A program made the translations under genes and the position numbers. DNA of 53,754 bases from Streptomyces beihaiensis (GTDB taxonomy: Bacteria; Actinomycetota; Actinomycetes; Streptomycetales; Streptomycetaceae). The notes beneath the pieces were generated by a model that was not told the DNA's origin, made no database searches, and saw only the letters and a list, made by a program, of their open reading frames with translations. Shown piece by piece: positions 39,952 to 49,015 of the stretch (position 1 is the first letter of the stretch; each line of letters begins with the position of its first letter). The stretch covers positions 1 through 53,754 of the forward strand of contig NZ_JAPHNL010000244.1 of the NCBI RefSeq assembly GCF_026274175.1, given 5' to 3'.

Positions 39952-41277
39952 TCAGTAGTGGAGAACGCCCGCGGTGCGGGTGTTCTTGTAGGCGGTGACG
40001 CCGATGACCGGGCTCTCGAAGGCCGGTACGGCTCGGGCGTAGGCACCGGCGTAGCCGCCGGGCGTGTAGAACAGGCCCCACGCGGCCTGCCAGTCCTCGA
40101 CCTCGCCCGTCCGCGGGTTCACGACGGGCTCGCTGCGCGGTACGACGCGCCGCTGGACGATCGCGCCGTCCGCGACCGCGGCCGTGACGGCCCTGTTCCA
40201 CTCCTCCTGCGGGGTGGTCCAGCCGGCGATGACGCCGACCCCGCCGTAGAAGGCGTTCGGCTTGAGGATCAGTTCCTCGCGGTGGGTGCGGCAGTAGGCC
40301 AGCAGCTCGGCGTCGGCGTCCTTGAGGGACCGCGTCCACGGCAGGACCCGGTCGATCAGTTCGCGTTCGGCGGCGGTGAAGCTGTCATGGTGGCGGGGGT
40401 CGGAGAGCAGGGCCAGGCACGCCTTGTTGGCGAAGAGGTTGCTCTCCATCGGGGTGAACAGCACGACACGTCCGTCCTCATGGGCGCGGAAGACCGGCTC
40501 GACGAGGTCGGCGCCGTGCGGGTCGCCCATGATCTCCTCGACGGTGAAGCAGCGCAGGATCACGTCCACCGGCCGCCCGGACAGGTGCGGCTTGCCGCCG
40601 GGGAAGGTGAGGTCACCGATCTCGGCGACATGGAAGTCGAGGCCGAAGCCGCGCATGACGTCACGGAAGGTGTTCCAGTGGCTCGCGTAGTTCGCGAGCC
40701 CCCCCGGCCCCTCCAGGAGCGCGACGACGGGCTCACGCCCGCCGGCGACGGCGGCGCCCGCCCCGGCCAGCGCGCCCGCCACGGCCCGCCCGGTGTGGGT
40801 GTAGCCGAGACCGTGCCGCTCGGCGAACTCGGCGAACGGAGCTGCCTCCAGCAGGGCGCGCGGGATGGCCCCGGCCCGGTCGGCGCCGCCGACCTCGCTG
40901 GCGATGCCGGTCTCCAGCAGCTTGAAGGAGGTGCCGTCGTGGTACATGTCGGCGCGGCCGTACCGGGGCGGCGTCGTGCCGCCGAGGCGGGTGATCAGCT
41001 TCTTGCGGCCCTCGTCGATGGAGAGCGCGGCGCAGTAGGCGTCGAGGTCGCCGCCGAAGAGCCGCTCGGGCAGGGAGGTGATGACGTCGAACAGGGCGAG
41101 GACGTCGTCGGCGAACGCCTCGATCTCGCGCCGCTCCACGAACAGCGGACGGGAGAGATACGACCCGGTCCAGTTGGCGAGCTGGGGGTCCCGCTCGACC
41201 TCCGTCATGATCGTGGGCAGCGGGCTGCCGTCGAGGAGGCTCTCCTTGTTGTAGAGCTCGGTGACGCGGTCCACCAT
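39952..41277 (-). CDS. ATP-grasp-like ligase, glutathionylspermidine-synthase type (tentative)
   Basis: A 441-residue soluble protein not recognised with certainty. The C-terminal half has ELILKPNAFYGGVGVIAGW (lysine plus Gly-rich loop), AIVQRRVVPRSEPVVNP and GLFYTPGGYAGAYARAVP, a pattern seen in preATP-grasp/ATP-grasp proteins related to glutathionylspermidine synthase and circularly permuted ligases. The middle has RYGRADMYHDGTSFKLLETGIASEVGG. The ATG at 41277 follows GGAAGG. The neighbourhood (other ATP-grasp ligases, carrier-protein amino acid genes) supports amide bond formation. Confidence is good that it is a real gene and lower for the activity. Confidence 0.65.
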   Translation of the reverse strand: MVDRVTELYNKESLLDGSPLPTIMTEVERDPQLANWTGSYLSRPLFVERREIEAFADDVLALFDVITSLPERLFGGDLDAYCAALSIDEGRKKLITRLGGTTPPRYGRADMYHDGTSFKLLETGIASEVGGADRAGAIPRALLEAAPFAEFAERHGLGYTHTGRAVAGALAGAGAAVAGGREPVVALLEGPGGLANYASHWNTFRDVMRGFGLDFHVAEIGDLTFPGGKPHLSGRPVDVILRCFTVEEIMGDPHGADLVEPVFRAHEDGRVVLFTPMESNLFANKACLALLSDPRHHDSFTAAERELIDRVLPWTRSLKDADAELLAYCRTHREELILKPNAFYGGVGVIAGWTTPQEEWNRAVTAAVADGAIVQRRVVPRSEPVVNPRTGEVEDWQAAWGLFYTPGGYAGAYARAVPAFESPVIGVTAYKNTRTAGVLHY

Positions 41278-41318
41278 CGCGGACCACCTTCCTTTCGCAG
41301 TCGTACGGATGTGGACCG

Positions 41319-42950
41319 TCAGGCGGTGACGTACATGCGGGTGAGGTTGGGCACGAAGTACTGGGCGCTCAGGAACAGACCGCCCACGCCGGGGCCGTAG
41401 AGGGTGAACTGCCGCTTGTAGTAGACGGGGACGACCGGCGCGTGCTCGGCCATCAGGCGGCGGTCCAGGTCGGCGTAGCGCCGCGCGGCGGCCGTGCGGT
41501 CCGGTTCCTGCGCCAGGGCGGCGATCTCTGCGGTGATCTCCGGGTCGTCGAAGTACGACAGGTTCATGTTGCCGCTGCGGGTGAGCCGGTCTCCGCGGAA
41601 GAGGACGTCGAAGACGCCGGAGGCGTCCGGGAAGTCGGGCCCCCACACTCCGTAGATCAGGTCGCAGTCGTTGTCGGCCTCACCCATGAGGCTGTAGAAG
41701 GACGCCTTGTCGACCGGCCGCAGTTCGATCTCGAAGCCCGCCGCCTCCAGCGCCGCCTTGACGGCGGGCGCCACCGGGGCGTTGGGCACGGTGTCGGGGT
41801 AGGCGAAGACCAGCGGGCGCAGCTCCTTGCCGGCCAGCAGCTCCTTGGCCTTCAGCGGATCGCCGTGCTCACCCGAGGGGTAGACGTCCTCGGCGCGGTG
41901 GCCGGGGACCATCGGGGCGAGGATGGTCCCGGCCCGCTCGGCGCCCGCGCTGCCACCGGCGAGACGGACACAGGTGCCCTTGTCGAAGGCGTAGTTGAGG
42001 GCGCGGCGCACGTCGACGTCGGTGACACGGCGCGTGTTGACGTACACGTACTGGAGGTAGGCGGAGGGTCCGGAGACGACACGGGCCAGCAGCCCCGGAT
42101 CGGCCTCGACCTCGGCGACACGCTCCTCGGACACGTCGAAGGTGGCCACCGCGCACCGGTCCCGGCCGACGGGTACGAGCAGCCGCTCGGTCTGCCGGTC
42201 GCGCGCCACACCGAACTCCCACAGCACCTCGTCCGGGTACTGGTGGCGGATCGGGTCGGTCGCCGGGTCCCAGTGCGGGTTGCGCTCCAGCAGGATGTGG
42301 CGGCCGGGCCGGGACTCACGCACCCGGTACGGGCCGGTCGACAGCCAGGACGTCTCGTAGTCGGCGCCGGTGTCGCGGTCGCGCGGGACCGGGGTGGTCG
42401 TGGTCGTGGTGGCGAAGAACGGGAAACCCGGTGTCGCCTCGGACAGTTCGAAGACGAGGGTGCGGTCGTCGGGGGTGCTCACGCCGGGTGCGTACGGCCC
42501 GTCCTGCTCGGGGCCCCGGTAGCCGCGCTCCGGGTCGAGGGCCTGCTGGACGAACTGCGGGCCGTAGACGCCGTTCGGCCCGAAGGAGCGGGCGATCGCG
42601 TGCGCCACGTCGTGGGACGTGATCGGGGTGCCGTCCTCGAACCGGAGGCCCTCGCGCAGCGTGTACGTCCAGGTGCGGCCACCGTCGGTGGAGCGCCCGG
42701 TGTCCGTGGCGAGGTCGCCCACGAGCCGCCGGGGTCCGCCGTCGTGGCTCTCGATGTAGCCGGTGAGTGTGCGGTGGAACAGGCCGGTGGCGACACCGAG
42801 GGTCGTACCGATGTACATCTGCGCCGGGTCGACGTGCTCGGGCGGCGCGTCGGCGAGGAGCACGACACGGCCGCCGCGGCGGGCCGCCGGCACCTCGGGC
42901 GCCGGCGTGGGCGCGAGGCCCTGGTGGTCGATCTCGAAGGGGTGGGTCAT
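41319..42950 (-). CDS. Family-5 solute-binding-like protein without signal peptide
   Basis: A 543-residue protein that matches the peptide/nickel ABC-transporter binding protein fold (SBP_bac_5): DLATDTGRSTDGGRTWTYTLREGLRFEDGTPITSHDVAHAI, SYFDDPEI and AEHAPVVPVYYKRQF are all typical. Unlike transported members it starts MTHPFEIDHQGLAPTPAPE with no hydrophobic signal and no lipobox cysteine, and there are no permease or ATPase genes nearby. It should therefore be cytoplasmic. It may have been recruited to bind a peptide-like pathway intermediate or the carrier, or act as an enzyme. GGAG precedes the ATG at 7 bases. Confidence 0.83.
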   Translation of the reverse strand: MTHPFEIDHQGLAPTPAPEVPAARRGGRVVLLADAPPEHVDPAQMYIGTTLGVATGLFHRTLTGYIESHDGGPRRLVGDLATDTGRSTDGGRTWTYTLREGLRFEDGTPITSHDVAHAIARSFGPNGVYGPQFVQQALDPERGYRGPEQDGPYAPGVSTPDDRTLVFELSEATPGFPFFATTTTTTPVPRDRDTGADYETSWLSTGPYRVRESRPGRHILLERNPHWDPATDPIRHQYPDEVLWEFGVARDRQTERLLVPVGRDRCAVATFDVSEERVAEVEADPGLLARVVSGPSAYLQYVYVNTRRVTDVDVRRALNYAFDKGTCVRLAGGSAGAERAGTILAPMVPGHRAEDVYPSGEHGDPLKAKELLAGKELRPLVFAYPDTVPNAPVAPAVKAALEAAGFEIELRPVDKASFYSLMGEADNDCDLIYGVWGPDFPDASGVFDVLFRGDRLTRSGNMNLSYFDDPEITAEIAALAQEPDRTAAARRYADLDRRLMAEHAPVVPVYYKRQFTLYGPGVGGLFLSAQYFVPNLTRMYVTA

Positions 42951-43008
42951 CAGGGGGCTCCAACGGTCGCAGGGGGCGGAGGGGTCGAGTGGAATCCGGG
43001 GGTCGTGC

Positions 43009-43956
43009 TCAGCCGACGGGCAGGGCGAACGGTGTGTGCGCGTGGGTCCTTGTCGCCACGTCGGCCTCGCGCAGCACCGCAGGGAGGTCCAGGCCCAGCT
43101 GGGACATGACTTGGTGGTGGTCGCCGCCCTCGGACGGCCAGCGGTGCCCCGCGTTGACGCCGCGCACCTCGCAGTGCGGCAGCAGCAGAGCGAGCGCCTC
43201 CGCCGCCCCGCCCTCGGCCCGGTGCTCCTCGACGACCACGAAGCTGCCGTACCGGTCGGCGAGCTCCATCGCCGCCAACTGGAGCCTGTGGTGGTCCAGA
43301 TAGGTCAGGTGGGCGTGAGCCAGACCGGGCCGGGCGGCCGTCGCCTCCAGGGCGAGCCGGGTGCCCTCCTCACCGACCGAGACCAGACAGACACCGTCCG
43401 TCCCGTCCGGCGCGGCCCAGGTGACGAGCGGCAGCTCGGCACCCGCGCGCGGCAGGCTGTCGTAGGCGGCGTTGCGGCCGGTGCGGATGTAGTGCGGCCG
43501 TCCGGAGGCGGCGGCCGCCCGCACCACGTCCCGCATGTCCCGCTCCCCGTAGGGCGCGGCCACGGCGACTCCGGGGATCGCCCGCAGCAGCGCCAGGTCC
43601 TCCAGACAGTGGTGGGTCGTGCCGAACCAGGCACCGGCGACCCCGGCGTACGGCGCCACCACCGTCACCCCGGCCGCCAGGTGGCCGAGCGTGAGCTTCA
43701 GGCTCTCCGCGGCACGCAGCGCGGCGAACGGCGCGAAGGTGGAGACGAACGGCTTGAGGCCGGCGCAGGCCAGCCCGGCCGCCATGTCGAGCATCGCGCC
43801 CTCGGCGATGCCCACGTTGAAGAACCGGTCGGGAAAAGCCTGTTGGAAGGGGTGCTTCTTGCCGCCGAGGTCGGCCTCCAGACACACGATCCGGGGGTCG
43901 TCGGCAGCGAGCGCGGTGAGTTCGGCGCGGTAGGCGTCGCGCCCCGACAGGGTCAT
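43009..43956 (-). CDS. Transketolase C-terminal subunit
   Basis: A 315-residue protein with the pyrimidine-binding and C-terminal domains of transketolase: FFNVGIAEGAMLDMAAGLACAGLKPFVSTFAPF has the catalytic Glu of the PYR domain, and TTHHCLEDLALLRAIPGVAVAAPYGERDM the active-site histidines. Together with the next gene it makes a split transketolase. In the vazabitide-type pathway such a pair transfers a two-carbon unit onto the semialdehyde bound to the amino-group carrier protein. Start ATG at 43956 overlaps the N-subunit stop (ATGA); an ATG at 43974 is also in frame. Confidence 0.9.
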   Translation of the reverse strand: MTLSGRDAYRAELTALAADDPRIVCLEADLGGKKHPFQQAFPDRFFNVGIAEGAMLDMAAGLACAGLKPFVSTFAPFAALRAAESLKLTLGHLAAGVTVVAPYAGVAGAWFGTTHHCLEDLALLRAIPGVAVAAPYGERDMRDVVRAAAASGRPHYIRTGRNAAYDSLPRAGAELPLVTWAAPDGTDGVCLVSVGEEGTRLALEATAARPGLAHAHLTYLDHHRLQLAAMELADRYGSFVVVEEHRAEGGAAEALALLLPHCEVRGVNAGHRWPSEGGDHHQVMSQLGLDLPAVLREADVATRTHAHTPFALPVG

Positions 43957-44762
43957 ACGATCATCCGTTTCCATGTGGCGGCGCGCTCGGCGTCGATGGT
44001 CACGTAGTGGGAGCCGGCCCTGCCCTGGACGGGCGGCACGCCCTTGCCCTTGACGGTGTCGGCGATCACGGCCAGCGGCCGGTCCGCACCGGAGCGGTCC
44101 TCGTCGAACAGGGCGCGCAGGGCGGGCAGGTTGTGCCCGTCGACGGTGGCGATGTTGAAGCCGAAGGCGACGAACCGCTCCGCGAGCGACGGCATCGGGG
44201 AGATGTCGGCGACCATGCCGTCGTTCTGGCCGCCGTTGCGGTCCACGACGAGCACGAAGTTGCCGAGCTTCTGGGCGGCGGCGACCTGGCAGGTCTCCCA
44301 GACCAGGCCCTCCTGGAGCTCCCCGTCACCGGCCACGGCGATGCCCAGCCCGGCCTGCCCGGCAAGCTTGCGGGCCAGGGCCCAGCCGGCCGCGTAGGGC
44401 ACACCGTGGCCGAGGCTGCCGGTCGGGAACCGCACCCCGGCCACCTTGGCGCTGGGATGGCCGGTGTAGTGGTGGCCCGCCATGCCGTAGTGCTCGGCCG
44501 GGTTCTCGGCGAGGACGCCGCTGACGTGCAGCGCCGCGTACAGCCCGGCCGCCGCGTGGCCCTTGCTGAGCACCACCTCGGTGCCGTCTTGGCGCTCGGC
44601 GCGGTGCAGGGCGGCGATGAGGATGTCGAGGACGGACAGACTGCCGCCCAGGTGGCAGCCGCGCGGGCTCGCGGCCATGTCGACGACGAGCCTGCGGGCC
44701 GCTGCCGCACGCTCGGCGAGCAGGGCGTCCGTGTCCTGCGCGACGTCGGGTGCGATCGTCAT
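43953..44762 (-). CDS. Transketolase N-terminal (TPP-binding) subunit
   Basis: A 269-residue TPP-domain subunit. It shows SPRGCHLGGSLSVLDILIAAL, VVLSKGHAAAGLYAALHVSG, HPSAKVAGVRFPTGSLGHGVPYAAGWAL and the diphosphate/Mg motif GDGELQEGLVWETCQVAAAQKLGNFVLVVDRNGGQ (GDG...N). It makes heterotetramers with the C subunit. The start overlaps the LysZ-LysK stop (ATGA), placing it directly within the carrier-protein pathway. Expected reaction: transfer of a glycolaldehyde unit from a ketose to the carrier-bound glutamate semialdehyde, giving a seven-carbon chain. Confidence 0.9.
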   Translation of the reverse strand: MTIAPDVAQDTDALLAERAAAARRLVVDMAASPRGCHLGGSLSVLDILIAALHRAERQDGTEVVLSKGHAAAGLYAALHVSGVLAENPAEHYGMAGHHYTGHPSAKVAGVRFPTGSLGHGVPYAAGWALARKLAGQAGLGIAVAGDGELQEGLVWETCQVAAAQKLGNFVLVVDRNGGQNDGMVADISPMPSLAERFVAFGFNIATVDGHNLPALRALFDEDRSGADRPLAVIADTVKGKGVPPVQGRAGSHYVTIDAERAATWKRMIV

Positions 44763-46642
44763 GCGCGGTCTCCTTCCGAAGCCACCGGCGCGCCCGCGCG
44801 CACCGTCGGCAGCGCGAACCACCGGCTCACCGCGTCGGCCAGTACCCGGCGGGCGGTGCGCACGTCACGCGCGTCGATCCGCTCCACGTCGGTGTGGTCG
44901 AGCGCCGAGTCACCCGGCCCGTACGCCACCATCGGCACATCCCGCCAGGTGGTGGCCAGCGTGTTCATGTCCGACGTGCCCTTCTTCACCACGTGCCGGG
45001 GCCTGATCCCGGCCCGCGCGAAGGCCCGCCCGAACACCTTGGCCAGCGGCCCGGTGCGGCTGCCCGCATGGCCCGGCGTGGCCCGCAGCACCTCGATCTC
45101 CACCCCGTCACCGGCCTGGTCGAGCGCGAGTTTGCGCAGCAGCTCCAGATCGGCGCCCGGCGGCACCCGGAAGTTGAGGACGCCGACCGCCCGGTGGTGC
45201 TCACGGCCCGTGCTGGAGTTGATGTCGATGACGGCGCTGAGCGCGTCCGACGCCTCCTGGCGCACCACGTCCCGAATGTCCTCCAGAGCCCGCATCAGGG
45301 CGTCGGGGGCGCTGACCGCGTCCATCCCCGCGGAGTGCCCGCTTCCCACGCGCACGGTCACCCGCAGCTTGAACAGCCCGAAGTAGCCGAGGGTCAAGGT
45401 GCCCGCCCCGCTGGGCTCACCGATGACGACGGCGTCGGCCGGATAGTGGTCACGCACGTGGAAGGCGCCCCTGGACGAGGAGATCTCCTCCTCGACCGCG
45501 CCGACCACACGCAGCTGCCCGTCCTCCGGGACGTCGGCGTCGGCCAGCACCTGCAGGAAGTTGACCAGGCAGCCCTTGGCGTCGACGCTGCCGCGGCCCC
45601 ACAGCTGTTCGCCCTCCCACCGGACGGGCCAGCGGTGCGGCACGGTGTCGAGGTGGCCGAGGAGCAGCAGCCTGCGCCCGGTCCCGGTACCGCGGGTGGC
45701 GACCAGGTTTCCGACCTCGTCGGTCGTCGCCTCGATGCCTCGCTCGGCGCACCACTCCCGCAGCAGCGCCGTCAGCTCCCTCTCGTCGCCGGAGACCGAG
45801 GGCACGCCCACCGACCGGCTGAGCAGGGTGAGATCCGCGTCGGGCTCCTTGGCGCGCCAGAACCGGGTCCAGCCGGCCGGCTCGGTCAGGGTGTGCGGAC
45901 CGGTGATCGCCACGTCGGCGGAGCCCTCCAGGGCGAGTTCGGCGGCGCGCACCTTCTGCCGCATCCGGCCGCCCGCGTACCCGCCCGCCTCGCCCGGGTG
46001 GGCGTGGCGCAGCGTGGACGCCGGGTCGGACGGGTCGGTGAGCAGGCCGGGGGTGCCGGTGACCAGGCGCAGGTGGTCTGCGTCCAGGGCGTTCGCCAGG
46101 GCGGCGGCCAGCATGTCGGCGTCCACGTTCAACGGGCTGCCGCCGTCCTGGTCGGCCACCGGCGGGCTCAGCACGACGACGTCGTACGCGTCGAGGAGCA
46201 CCGCGAGCCGGGCGGCGTCGACACCGCGGACCGTGCCCGCGCGGTGGTCGCGGACCACCCGGCTGCGTCCCTCGGGGGTGACCGTCTTCAGGGGCCGGTT
46301 GGCGCGGCCCCGCACCAGGTCGCCGCGCGCCGCCACGGAAGTGAAGACCGTCAGACCCGCCGCGCGCAGCCCCTCCTCGGCGGCGGGCAGTGTGACCCGC
46401 TCGTAGGCGTCGACGATGTGGGCCATCTCCTCCGGCGGGCAGTGGCGCACCAGGTCCCCGCCGGGCAGCCGCAGCATCGGCACGAGCCGGCCGATCGCCT
46501 CGTAGTGACGGGCGATGCCGGTCGCGCCGCCCGCCACGAGCAGCACCCGGGCGCCACCCGCGACCAGGTCGGCGATCTCTGCGAAGACCGTGCCCCGGTC
46601 GAGGGTGGCGCTGCCCGCCTTGACCACGTACAGGGGTTTCAC
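44759..46642 (-). CDS. Fused LysZ-type kinase and LysK-type hydrolase
   Basis: A 627-residue two-domain protein. Residues 1 to about 262 are an amino-acid-kinase fold like [LysW]-aminoadipate/acetylglutamate kinase (YVVKAGSATLDRG, VLLVAGGATGIARHYEAIGR, SPLNVDADMLAAALANALDADHLRLVTGTPGLL, GGRMRQKVRAAELAL). From about 270 on it is an M20 metallopeptidase like [LysW]-lysine hydrolase (LLLLGHLDTVPHRWPVRWEG with metal His/Asp, AVEEEISSSRGAFHV with catalytic Glu, VIGEPSG). The kinase activates the side-chain carboxylate on the carrier, and the hydrolase frees the finished amino acid. The frame is continuous. The GTG start at 46642 overlaps the LysY stop. Confidence 0.9.
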   Translation of the reverse strand: MKPLYVVKAGSATLDRGTVFAEIADLVAGGARVLLVAGGATGIARHYEAIGRLVPMLRLPGGDLVRHCPPEEMAHIVDAYERVTLPAAEEGLRAAGLTVFTSVAARGDLVRGRANRPLKTVTPEGRSRVVRDHRAGTVRGVDAARLAVLLDAYDVVVLSPPVADQDGGSPLNVDADMLAAALANALDADHLRLVTGTPGLLTDPSDPASTLRHAHPGEAGGYAGGRMRQKVRAAELALEGSADVAITGPHTLTEPAGWTRFWRAKEPDADLTLLSRSVGVPSVSGDERELTALLREWCAERGIEATTDEVGNLVATRGTGTGRRLLLLGHLDTVPHRWPVRWEGEQLWGRGSVDAKGCLVNFLQVLADADVPEDGQLRVVGAVEEEISSSRGAFHVRDHYPADAVVIGEPSGAGTLTLGYFGLFKLRVTVRVGSGHSAGMDAVSAPDALMRALEDIRDVVRQEASDALSAVIDINSSTGREHHRAVGVLNFRVPPGADLELLRKLALDQAGDGVEIEVLRATPGHAGSRTGPLAKVFGRAFARAGIRPRHVVKKGTSDMNTLATTWRDVPMVAYGPGDSALDHTDVERIDARDVRTARRVLADAVSRWFALPTVRAGAPVASEGDRA

Positions 46643-47703
46643 GGCGCCACCGCCGTCCTGGGCAGGCCGGTGCCCTCGCCGAGTCCGCACAGCAGGTTCA
46701 TCGCCTGGATGGCCTGTCCGGCCGCACCCTTGACCAGGTTGTCGATGGCGGCGACGGCGACGCACTCGTCGCCGCGTACGGAGACGGCGACCTCGGCGAT
46801 GTTGGAGCCGACGACCGCCTTCAGCATCGGGAAGTCGTGCGGCGCCCGCGGCGCCGGGCGGACCCGCACGAACGGCTTGCCGACATACGCCTTGGCGTAG
46901 GCACGCTTGACGTCGATCGGCTCCACGCCCGGCCGCAGCTGGCTGTAGGAGGTGACCAGGATGCCGCGCGGCACGTCCAGGCTGTGCGCGGAGAACTGCA
47001 GGTCGAGACCGACTCCGGTGAACTCGGCCAGTGCCTGCGCCAGTTCGGGGGCATGCCGGTGGCCGTGCAGTTTGTGGACGCGGAAGTTGCCCGCGCGCTC
47101 GGCCGGCGGCTCGCCGCCGCTGCGCCCGCCGCCGGTGGAGCCGGTCTTGGCGTCGACGATCACGCGGGGCTCCACCAGGTCCCCGGCGAGCAGCGGGTAG
47201 AGGGCATAGAGAGAGGCGACGGCCATGCAGCCGGGCAGGCTCACGAACCGTCCGTCGGGGACGACGGGCGAGAGTTCCGGCACGTAGTAGGCGAACTGTT
47301 CCGACGGCGGGTGGGCGGCCGTTCGCGGGTAGTGCTCCTCGACGGCTCCCGCGTCACGCAGCCGGAAGTCACCGGCGAGGTTCAACACCCGCTTGGCGCG
47401 CTCGGCGAGCAGCGGCAGCCGCTCGGGCAGCGCCCCGGTGGGCAGGCAGCTGAACGCCACGTCCACGTCCGGCAGTTCGGACAGCGGCTGGAACTTCCGC
47501 TTCTGCATGCGGGGGCAGTTGCGCAGCCACGGGTGCACCGAGCCCACGGTCTGCCCCGCGTTGCGCTCGGCCGAGAGAAAGACGATCTCGGCGTTCGGGT
47601 GGTCCTGGAGGAGGCGGATGACCTCGCCGCCGGTGTAGCCGCTGGCTCCGACCACGGCGACCCGGACCAGGGGCTCGACCGCCTCGCGTATGTGCTCAGC
47701 CAA
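46639..47703 (-). CDS. LysY/ArgC-type carrier-protein acyl-phosphate reductase
   Basis: A 354-residue NADPH-dependent reductase of the N-acetyl-gamma-glutamyl-phosphate reductase family. It has VAVVGASGYTGGEVIRLLQDHPNAEIVFLSAERNAG, the catalytic Cys in FVSLPGCMAVASLYALYPLL (about residue 158), and RVHKLHGHRHAPELAQAL with conserved His. In the LysW system it reduces the carrier-bound acyl phosphate to the semialdehyde. The only usable start near the conserved beginning is the TTG at 47703, which overlaps the aminotransferase stop by 8 bases after GAGAAGGCGG. A TTG start is unusual but fits the tight coupling. Confidence 0.9.
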   Translation of the reverse strand: MAEHIREAVEPLVRVAVVGASGYTGGEVIRLLQDHPNAEIVFLSAERNAGQTVGSVHPWLRNCPRMQKRKFQPLSELPDVDVAFSCLPTGALPERLPLLAERAKRVLNLAGDFRLRDAGAVEEHYPRTAAHPPSEQFAYYVPELSPVVPDGRFVSLPGCMAVASLYALYPLLAGDLVEPRVIVDAKTGSTGGGRSGGEPPAERAGNFRVHKLHGHRHAPELAQALAEFTGVGLDLQFSAHSLDVPRGILVTSYSQLRPGVEPIDVKRAYAKAYVGKPFVRVRPAPRAPHDFPMLKAVVGSNIAEVAVSVRGDECVAVAAIDNLVKGAAGQAIQAMNLLCGLGEGTGLPRTAVAP

Positions 47704-49015
47704 GGCGGGCCGCCTTCTCGTAGGGGCGGCGGTAGTCGCCGTCCGCGACCAGCTTGCGGATGGCGTCCGGGCGGGCGGCCACCTTGCGGAAGGCGTCGGC
47801 GTAGCGCAGTGCCCGCTCGTACTCGACGGGGGCCCGCAGCTCGCGGCAGAGCACCAGGGTGGACTCCAGCATGCCGACGGTGACCGGGAAGTCTCCCGGC
47901 CGGTGGTCGCGGACGGCGGACGGGTTGAGCGTGAACGGGTGGCCGCCACCGAAGCCGTCGCGGTGCCGGAAGGGCAGATGGCAGGGGATGGGGGTGTTCT
48001 GCCACTCACGGGCCGGGACGCCCTCGGCGACCAGCAGCTCGTGCACGGCCTCCTTGACCGCCCAGACGGGCAGGTCCTCCAGCCCTACCCGCTCCGGGCG
48101 CAGCCCGATCCGGTACATGTTGTACGCGTGGACGTGCCCCTCGGGCACGTGGGGCGGCGCGAACAGGCCGGTCTCGTCCAGGGCCTTGCCGAGCAGTTCG
48201 GCGTTGCGGGCGCGGACCGCGTCGTAGTACGGCAGCCGGGCCAGCTGGCCTGAGCCGAACGCGGCGGCGACCCATGACATCTCGTAGTCGATGCCGTGCT
48301 CGCGGACGTAGTCGGCGGCCCTGCGGTGAGCCTCCTCGGTGCGGAAGAACGCGATGCCGCCCTCGCCGCCGAGCGGGAAGTTCTTGTCGGCCATCAGGCT
48401 CTGCCCGGCGGCGTCACCGAAGGAACCGGCCACCTGCCCGCCGATGCTCGCCGAGTGGGCGTGGGAGGCGTCCTCGACCAGGGCGATGCCGTGCCGGTCG
48501 GCGAGCGCGCGCAGCGCGGGCACGTCGGCGGGCAGCCCGTGGACGTGGACCGGCATGATCGCGCGGGTGCGTTCGGTGACCGCCGCGGCGGCGGCCGCCG
48601 GGTCCATGCAGTACGTACGCGGGTCGATGTCGACGAACACCGGGACCGCGTGCGCGGCGACGACGGCCTGCGCGGTGGCGATGAAGGTGAACGCGGGCAC
48701 GATCACCTCGTCGCCGGGCCGCACGCCCGCGCCGACCAGGGCGAGGTGCAGACTGGAGGTGCCGCTGGCGGTCGGCAGCGCGAAGTTCGCGCCCACCGTG
48801 GCGCGATAGCTCTCCGCGAAGTCGGCGACGACCTTCTCGGGCGTCTGCCGCTGGGCGAGCATCAGCGTGAACACGTCCTCCTTGGTGATGACCGGGAAGA
48901 CGGTCCTGCGCAGTTCCTTGGGGATGATCGAACCGCCGCCGAACGCGGCGAGTTCGCCGGACAGCTCCGCCGGATCGGGCAGCGGCAGCGGGCTCTTGGG
49001 AAAGTCGGTGATCAC
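47696..49015 (-). CDS. DegT/DnrJ/EryC1-type PLP aminotransferase
   Basis: A 439-residue fold-type I aminotransferase of the sugar/secondary-metabolism class. It has LPTASGTSSLHLALVGAGVRPGDEVIVPAFTFIATAQAV, LVEDASHAHSASIGG, and GQSLMADKNFPLGGEGGIAFF, where Lys about 211 should hold PLP. In the carrier-protein pathway it would aminate the ketone created by the transketolase, giving the 2,6-diamino pattern. The GTG start overlaps the stop of the shrunken DegT-like protein upstream (GTGA), suggesting that the two proteins form a complex. Confidence 0.9.
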   Translation of the reverse strand: MITDFPKSPLPLPDPAELSGELAAFGGGSIIPKELRRTVFPVITKEDVFTLMLAQRQTPEKVVADFAESYRATVGANFALPTASGTSSLHLALVGAGVRPGDEVIVPAFTFIATAQAVVAAHAVPVFVDIDPRTYCMDPAAAAAAVTERTRAIMPVHVHGLPADVPALRALADRHGIALVEDASHAHSASIGGQVAGSFGDAAGQSLMADKNFPLGGEGGIAFFRTEEAHRRAADYVREHGIDYEMSWVAAAFGSGQLARLPYYDAVRARNAELLGKALDETGLFAPPHVPEGHVHAYNMYRIGLRPERVGLEDLPVWAVKEAVHELLVAEGVPAREWQNTPIPCHLPFRHRDGFGGGHPFTLNPSAVRDHRPGDFPVTVGMLESTLVLCRELRAPVEYERALRYADAFRKVAARPDAIRKLVADGDYRRPYEKAARLG

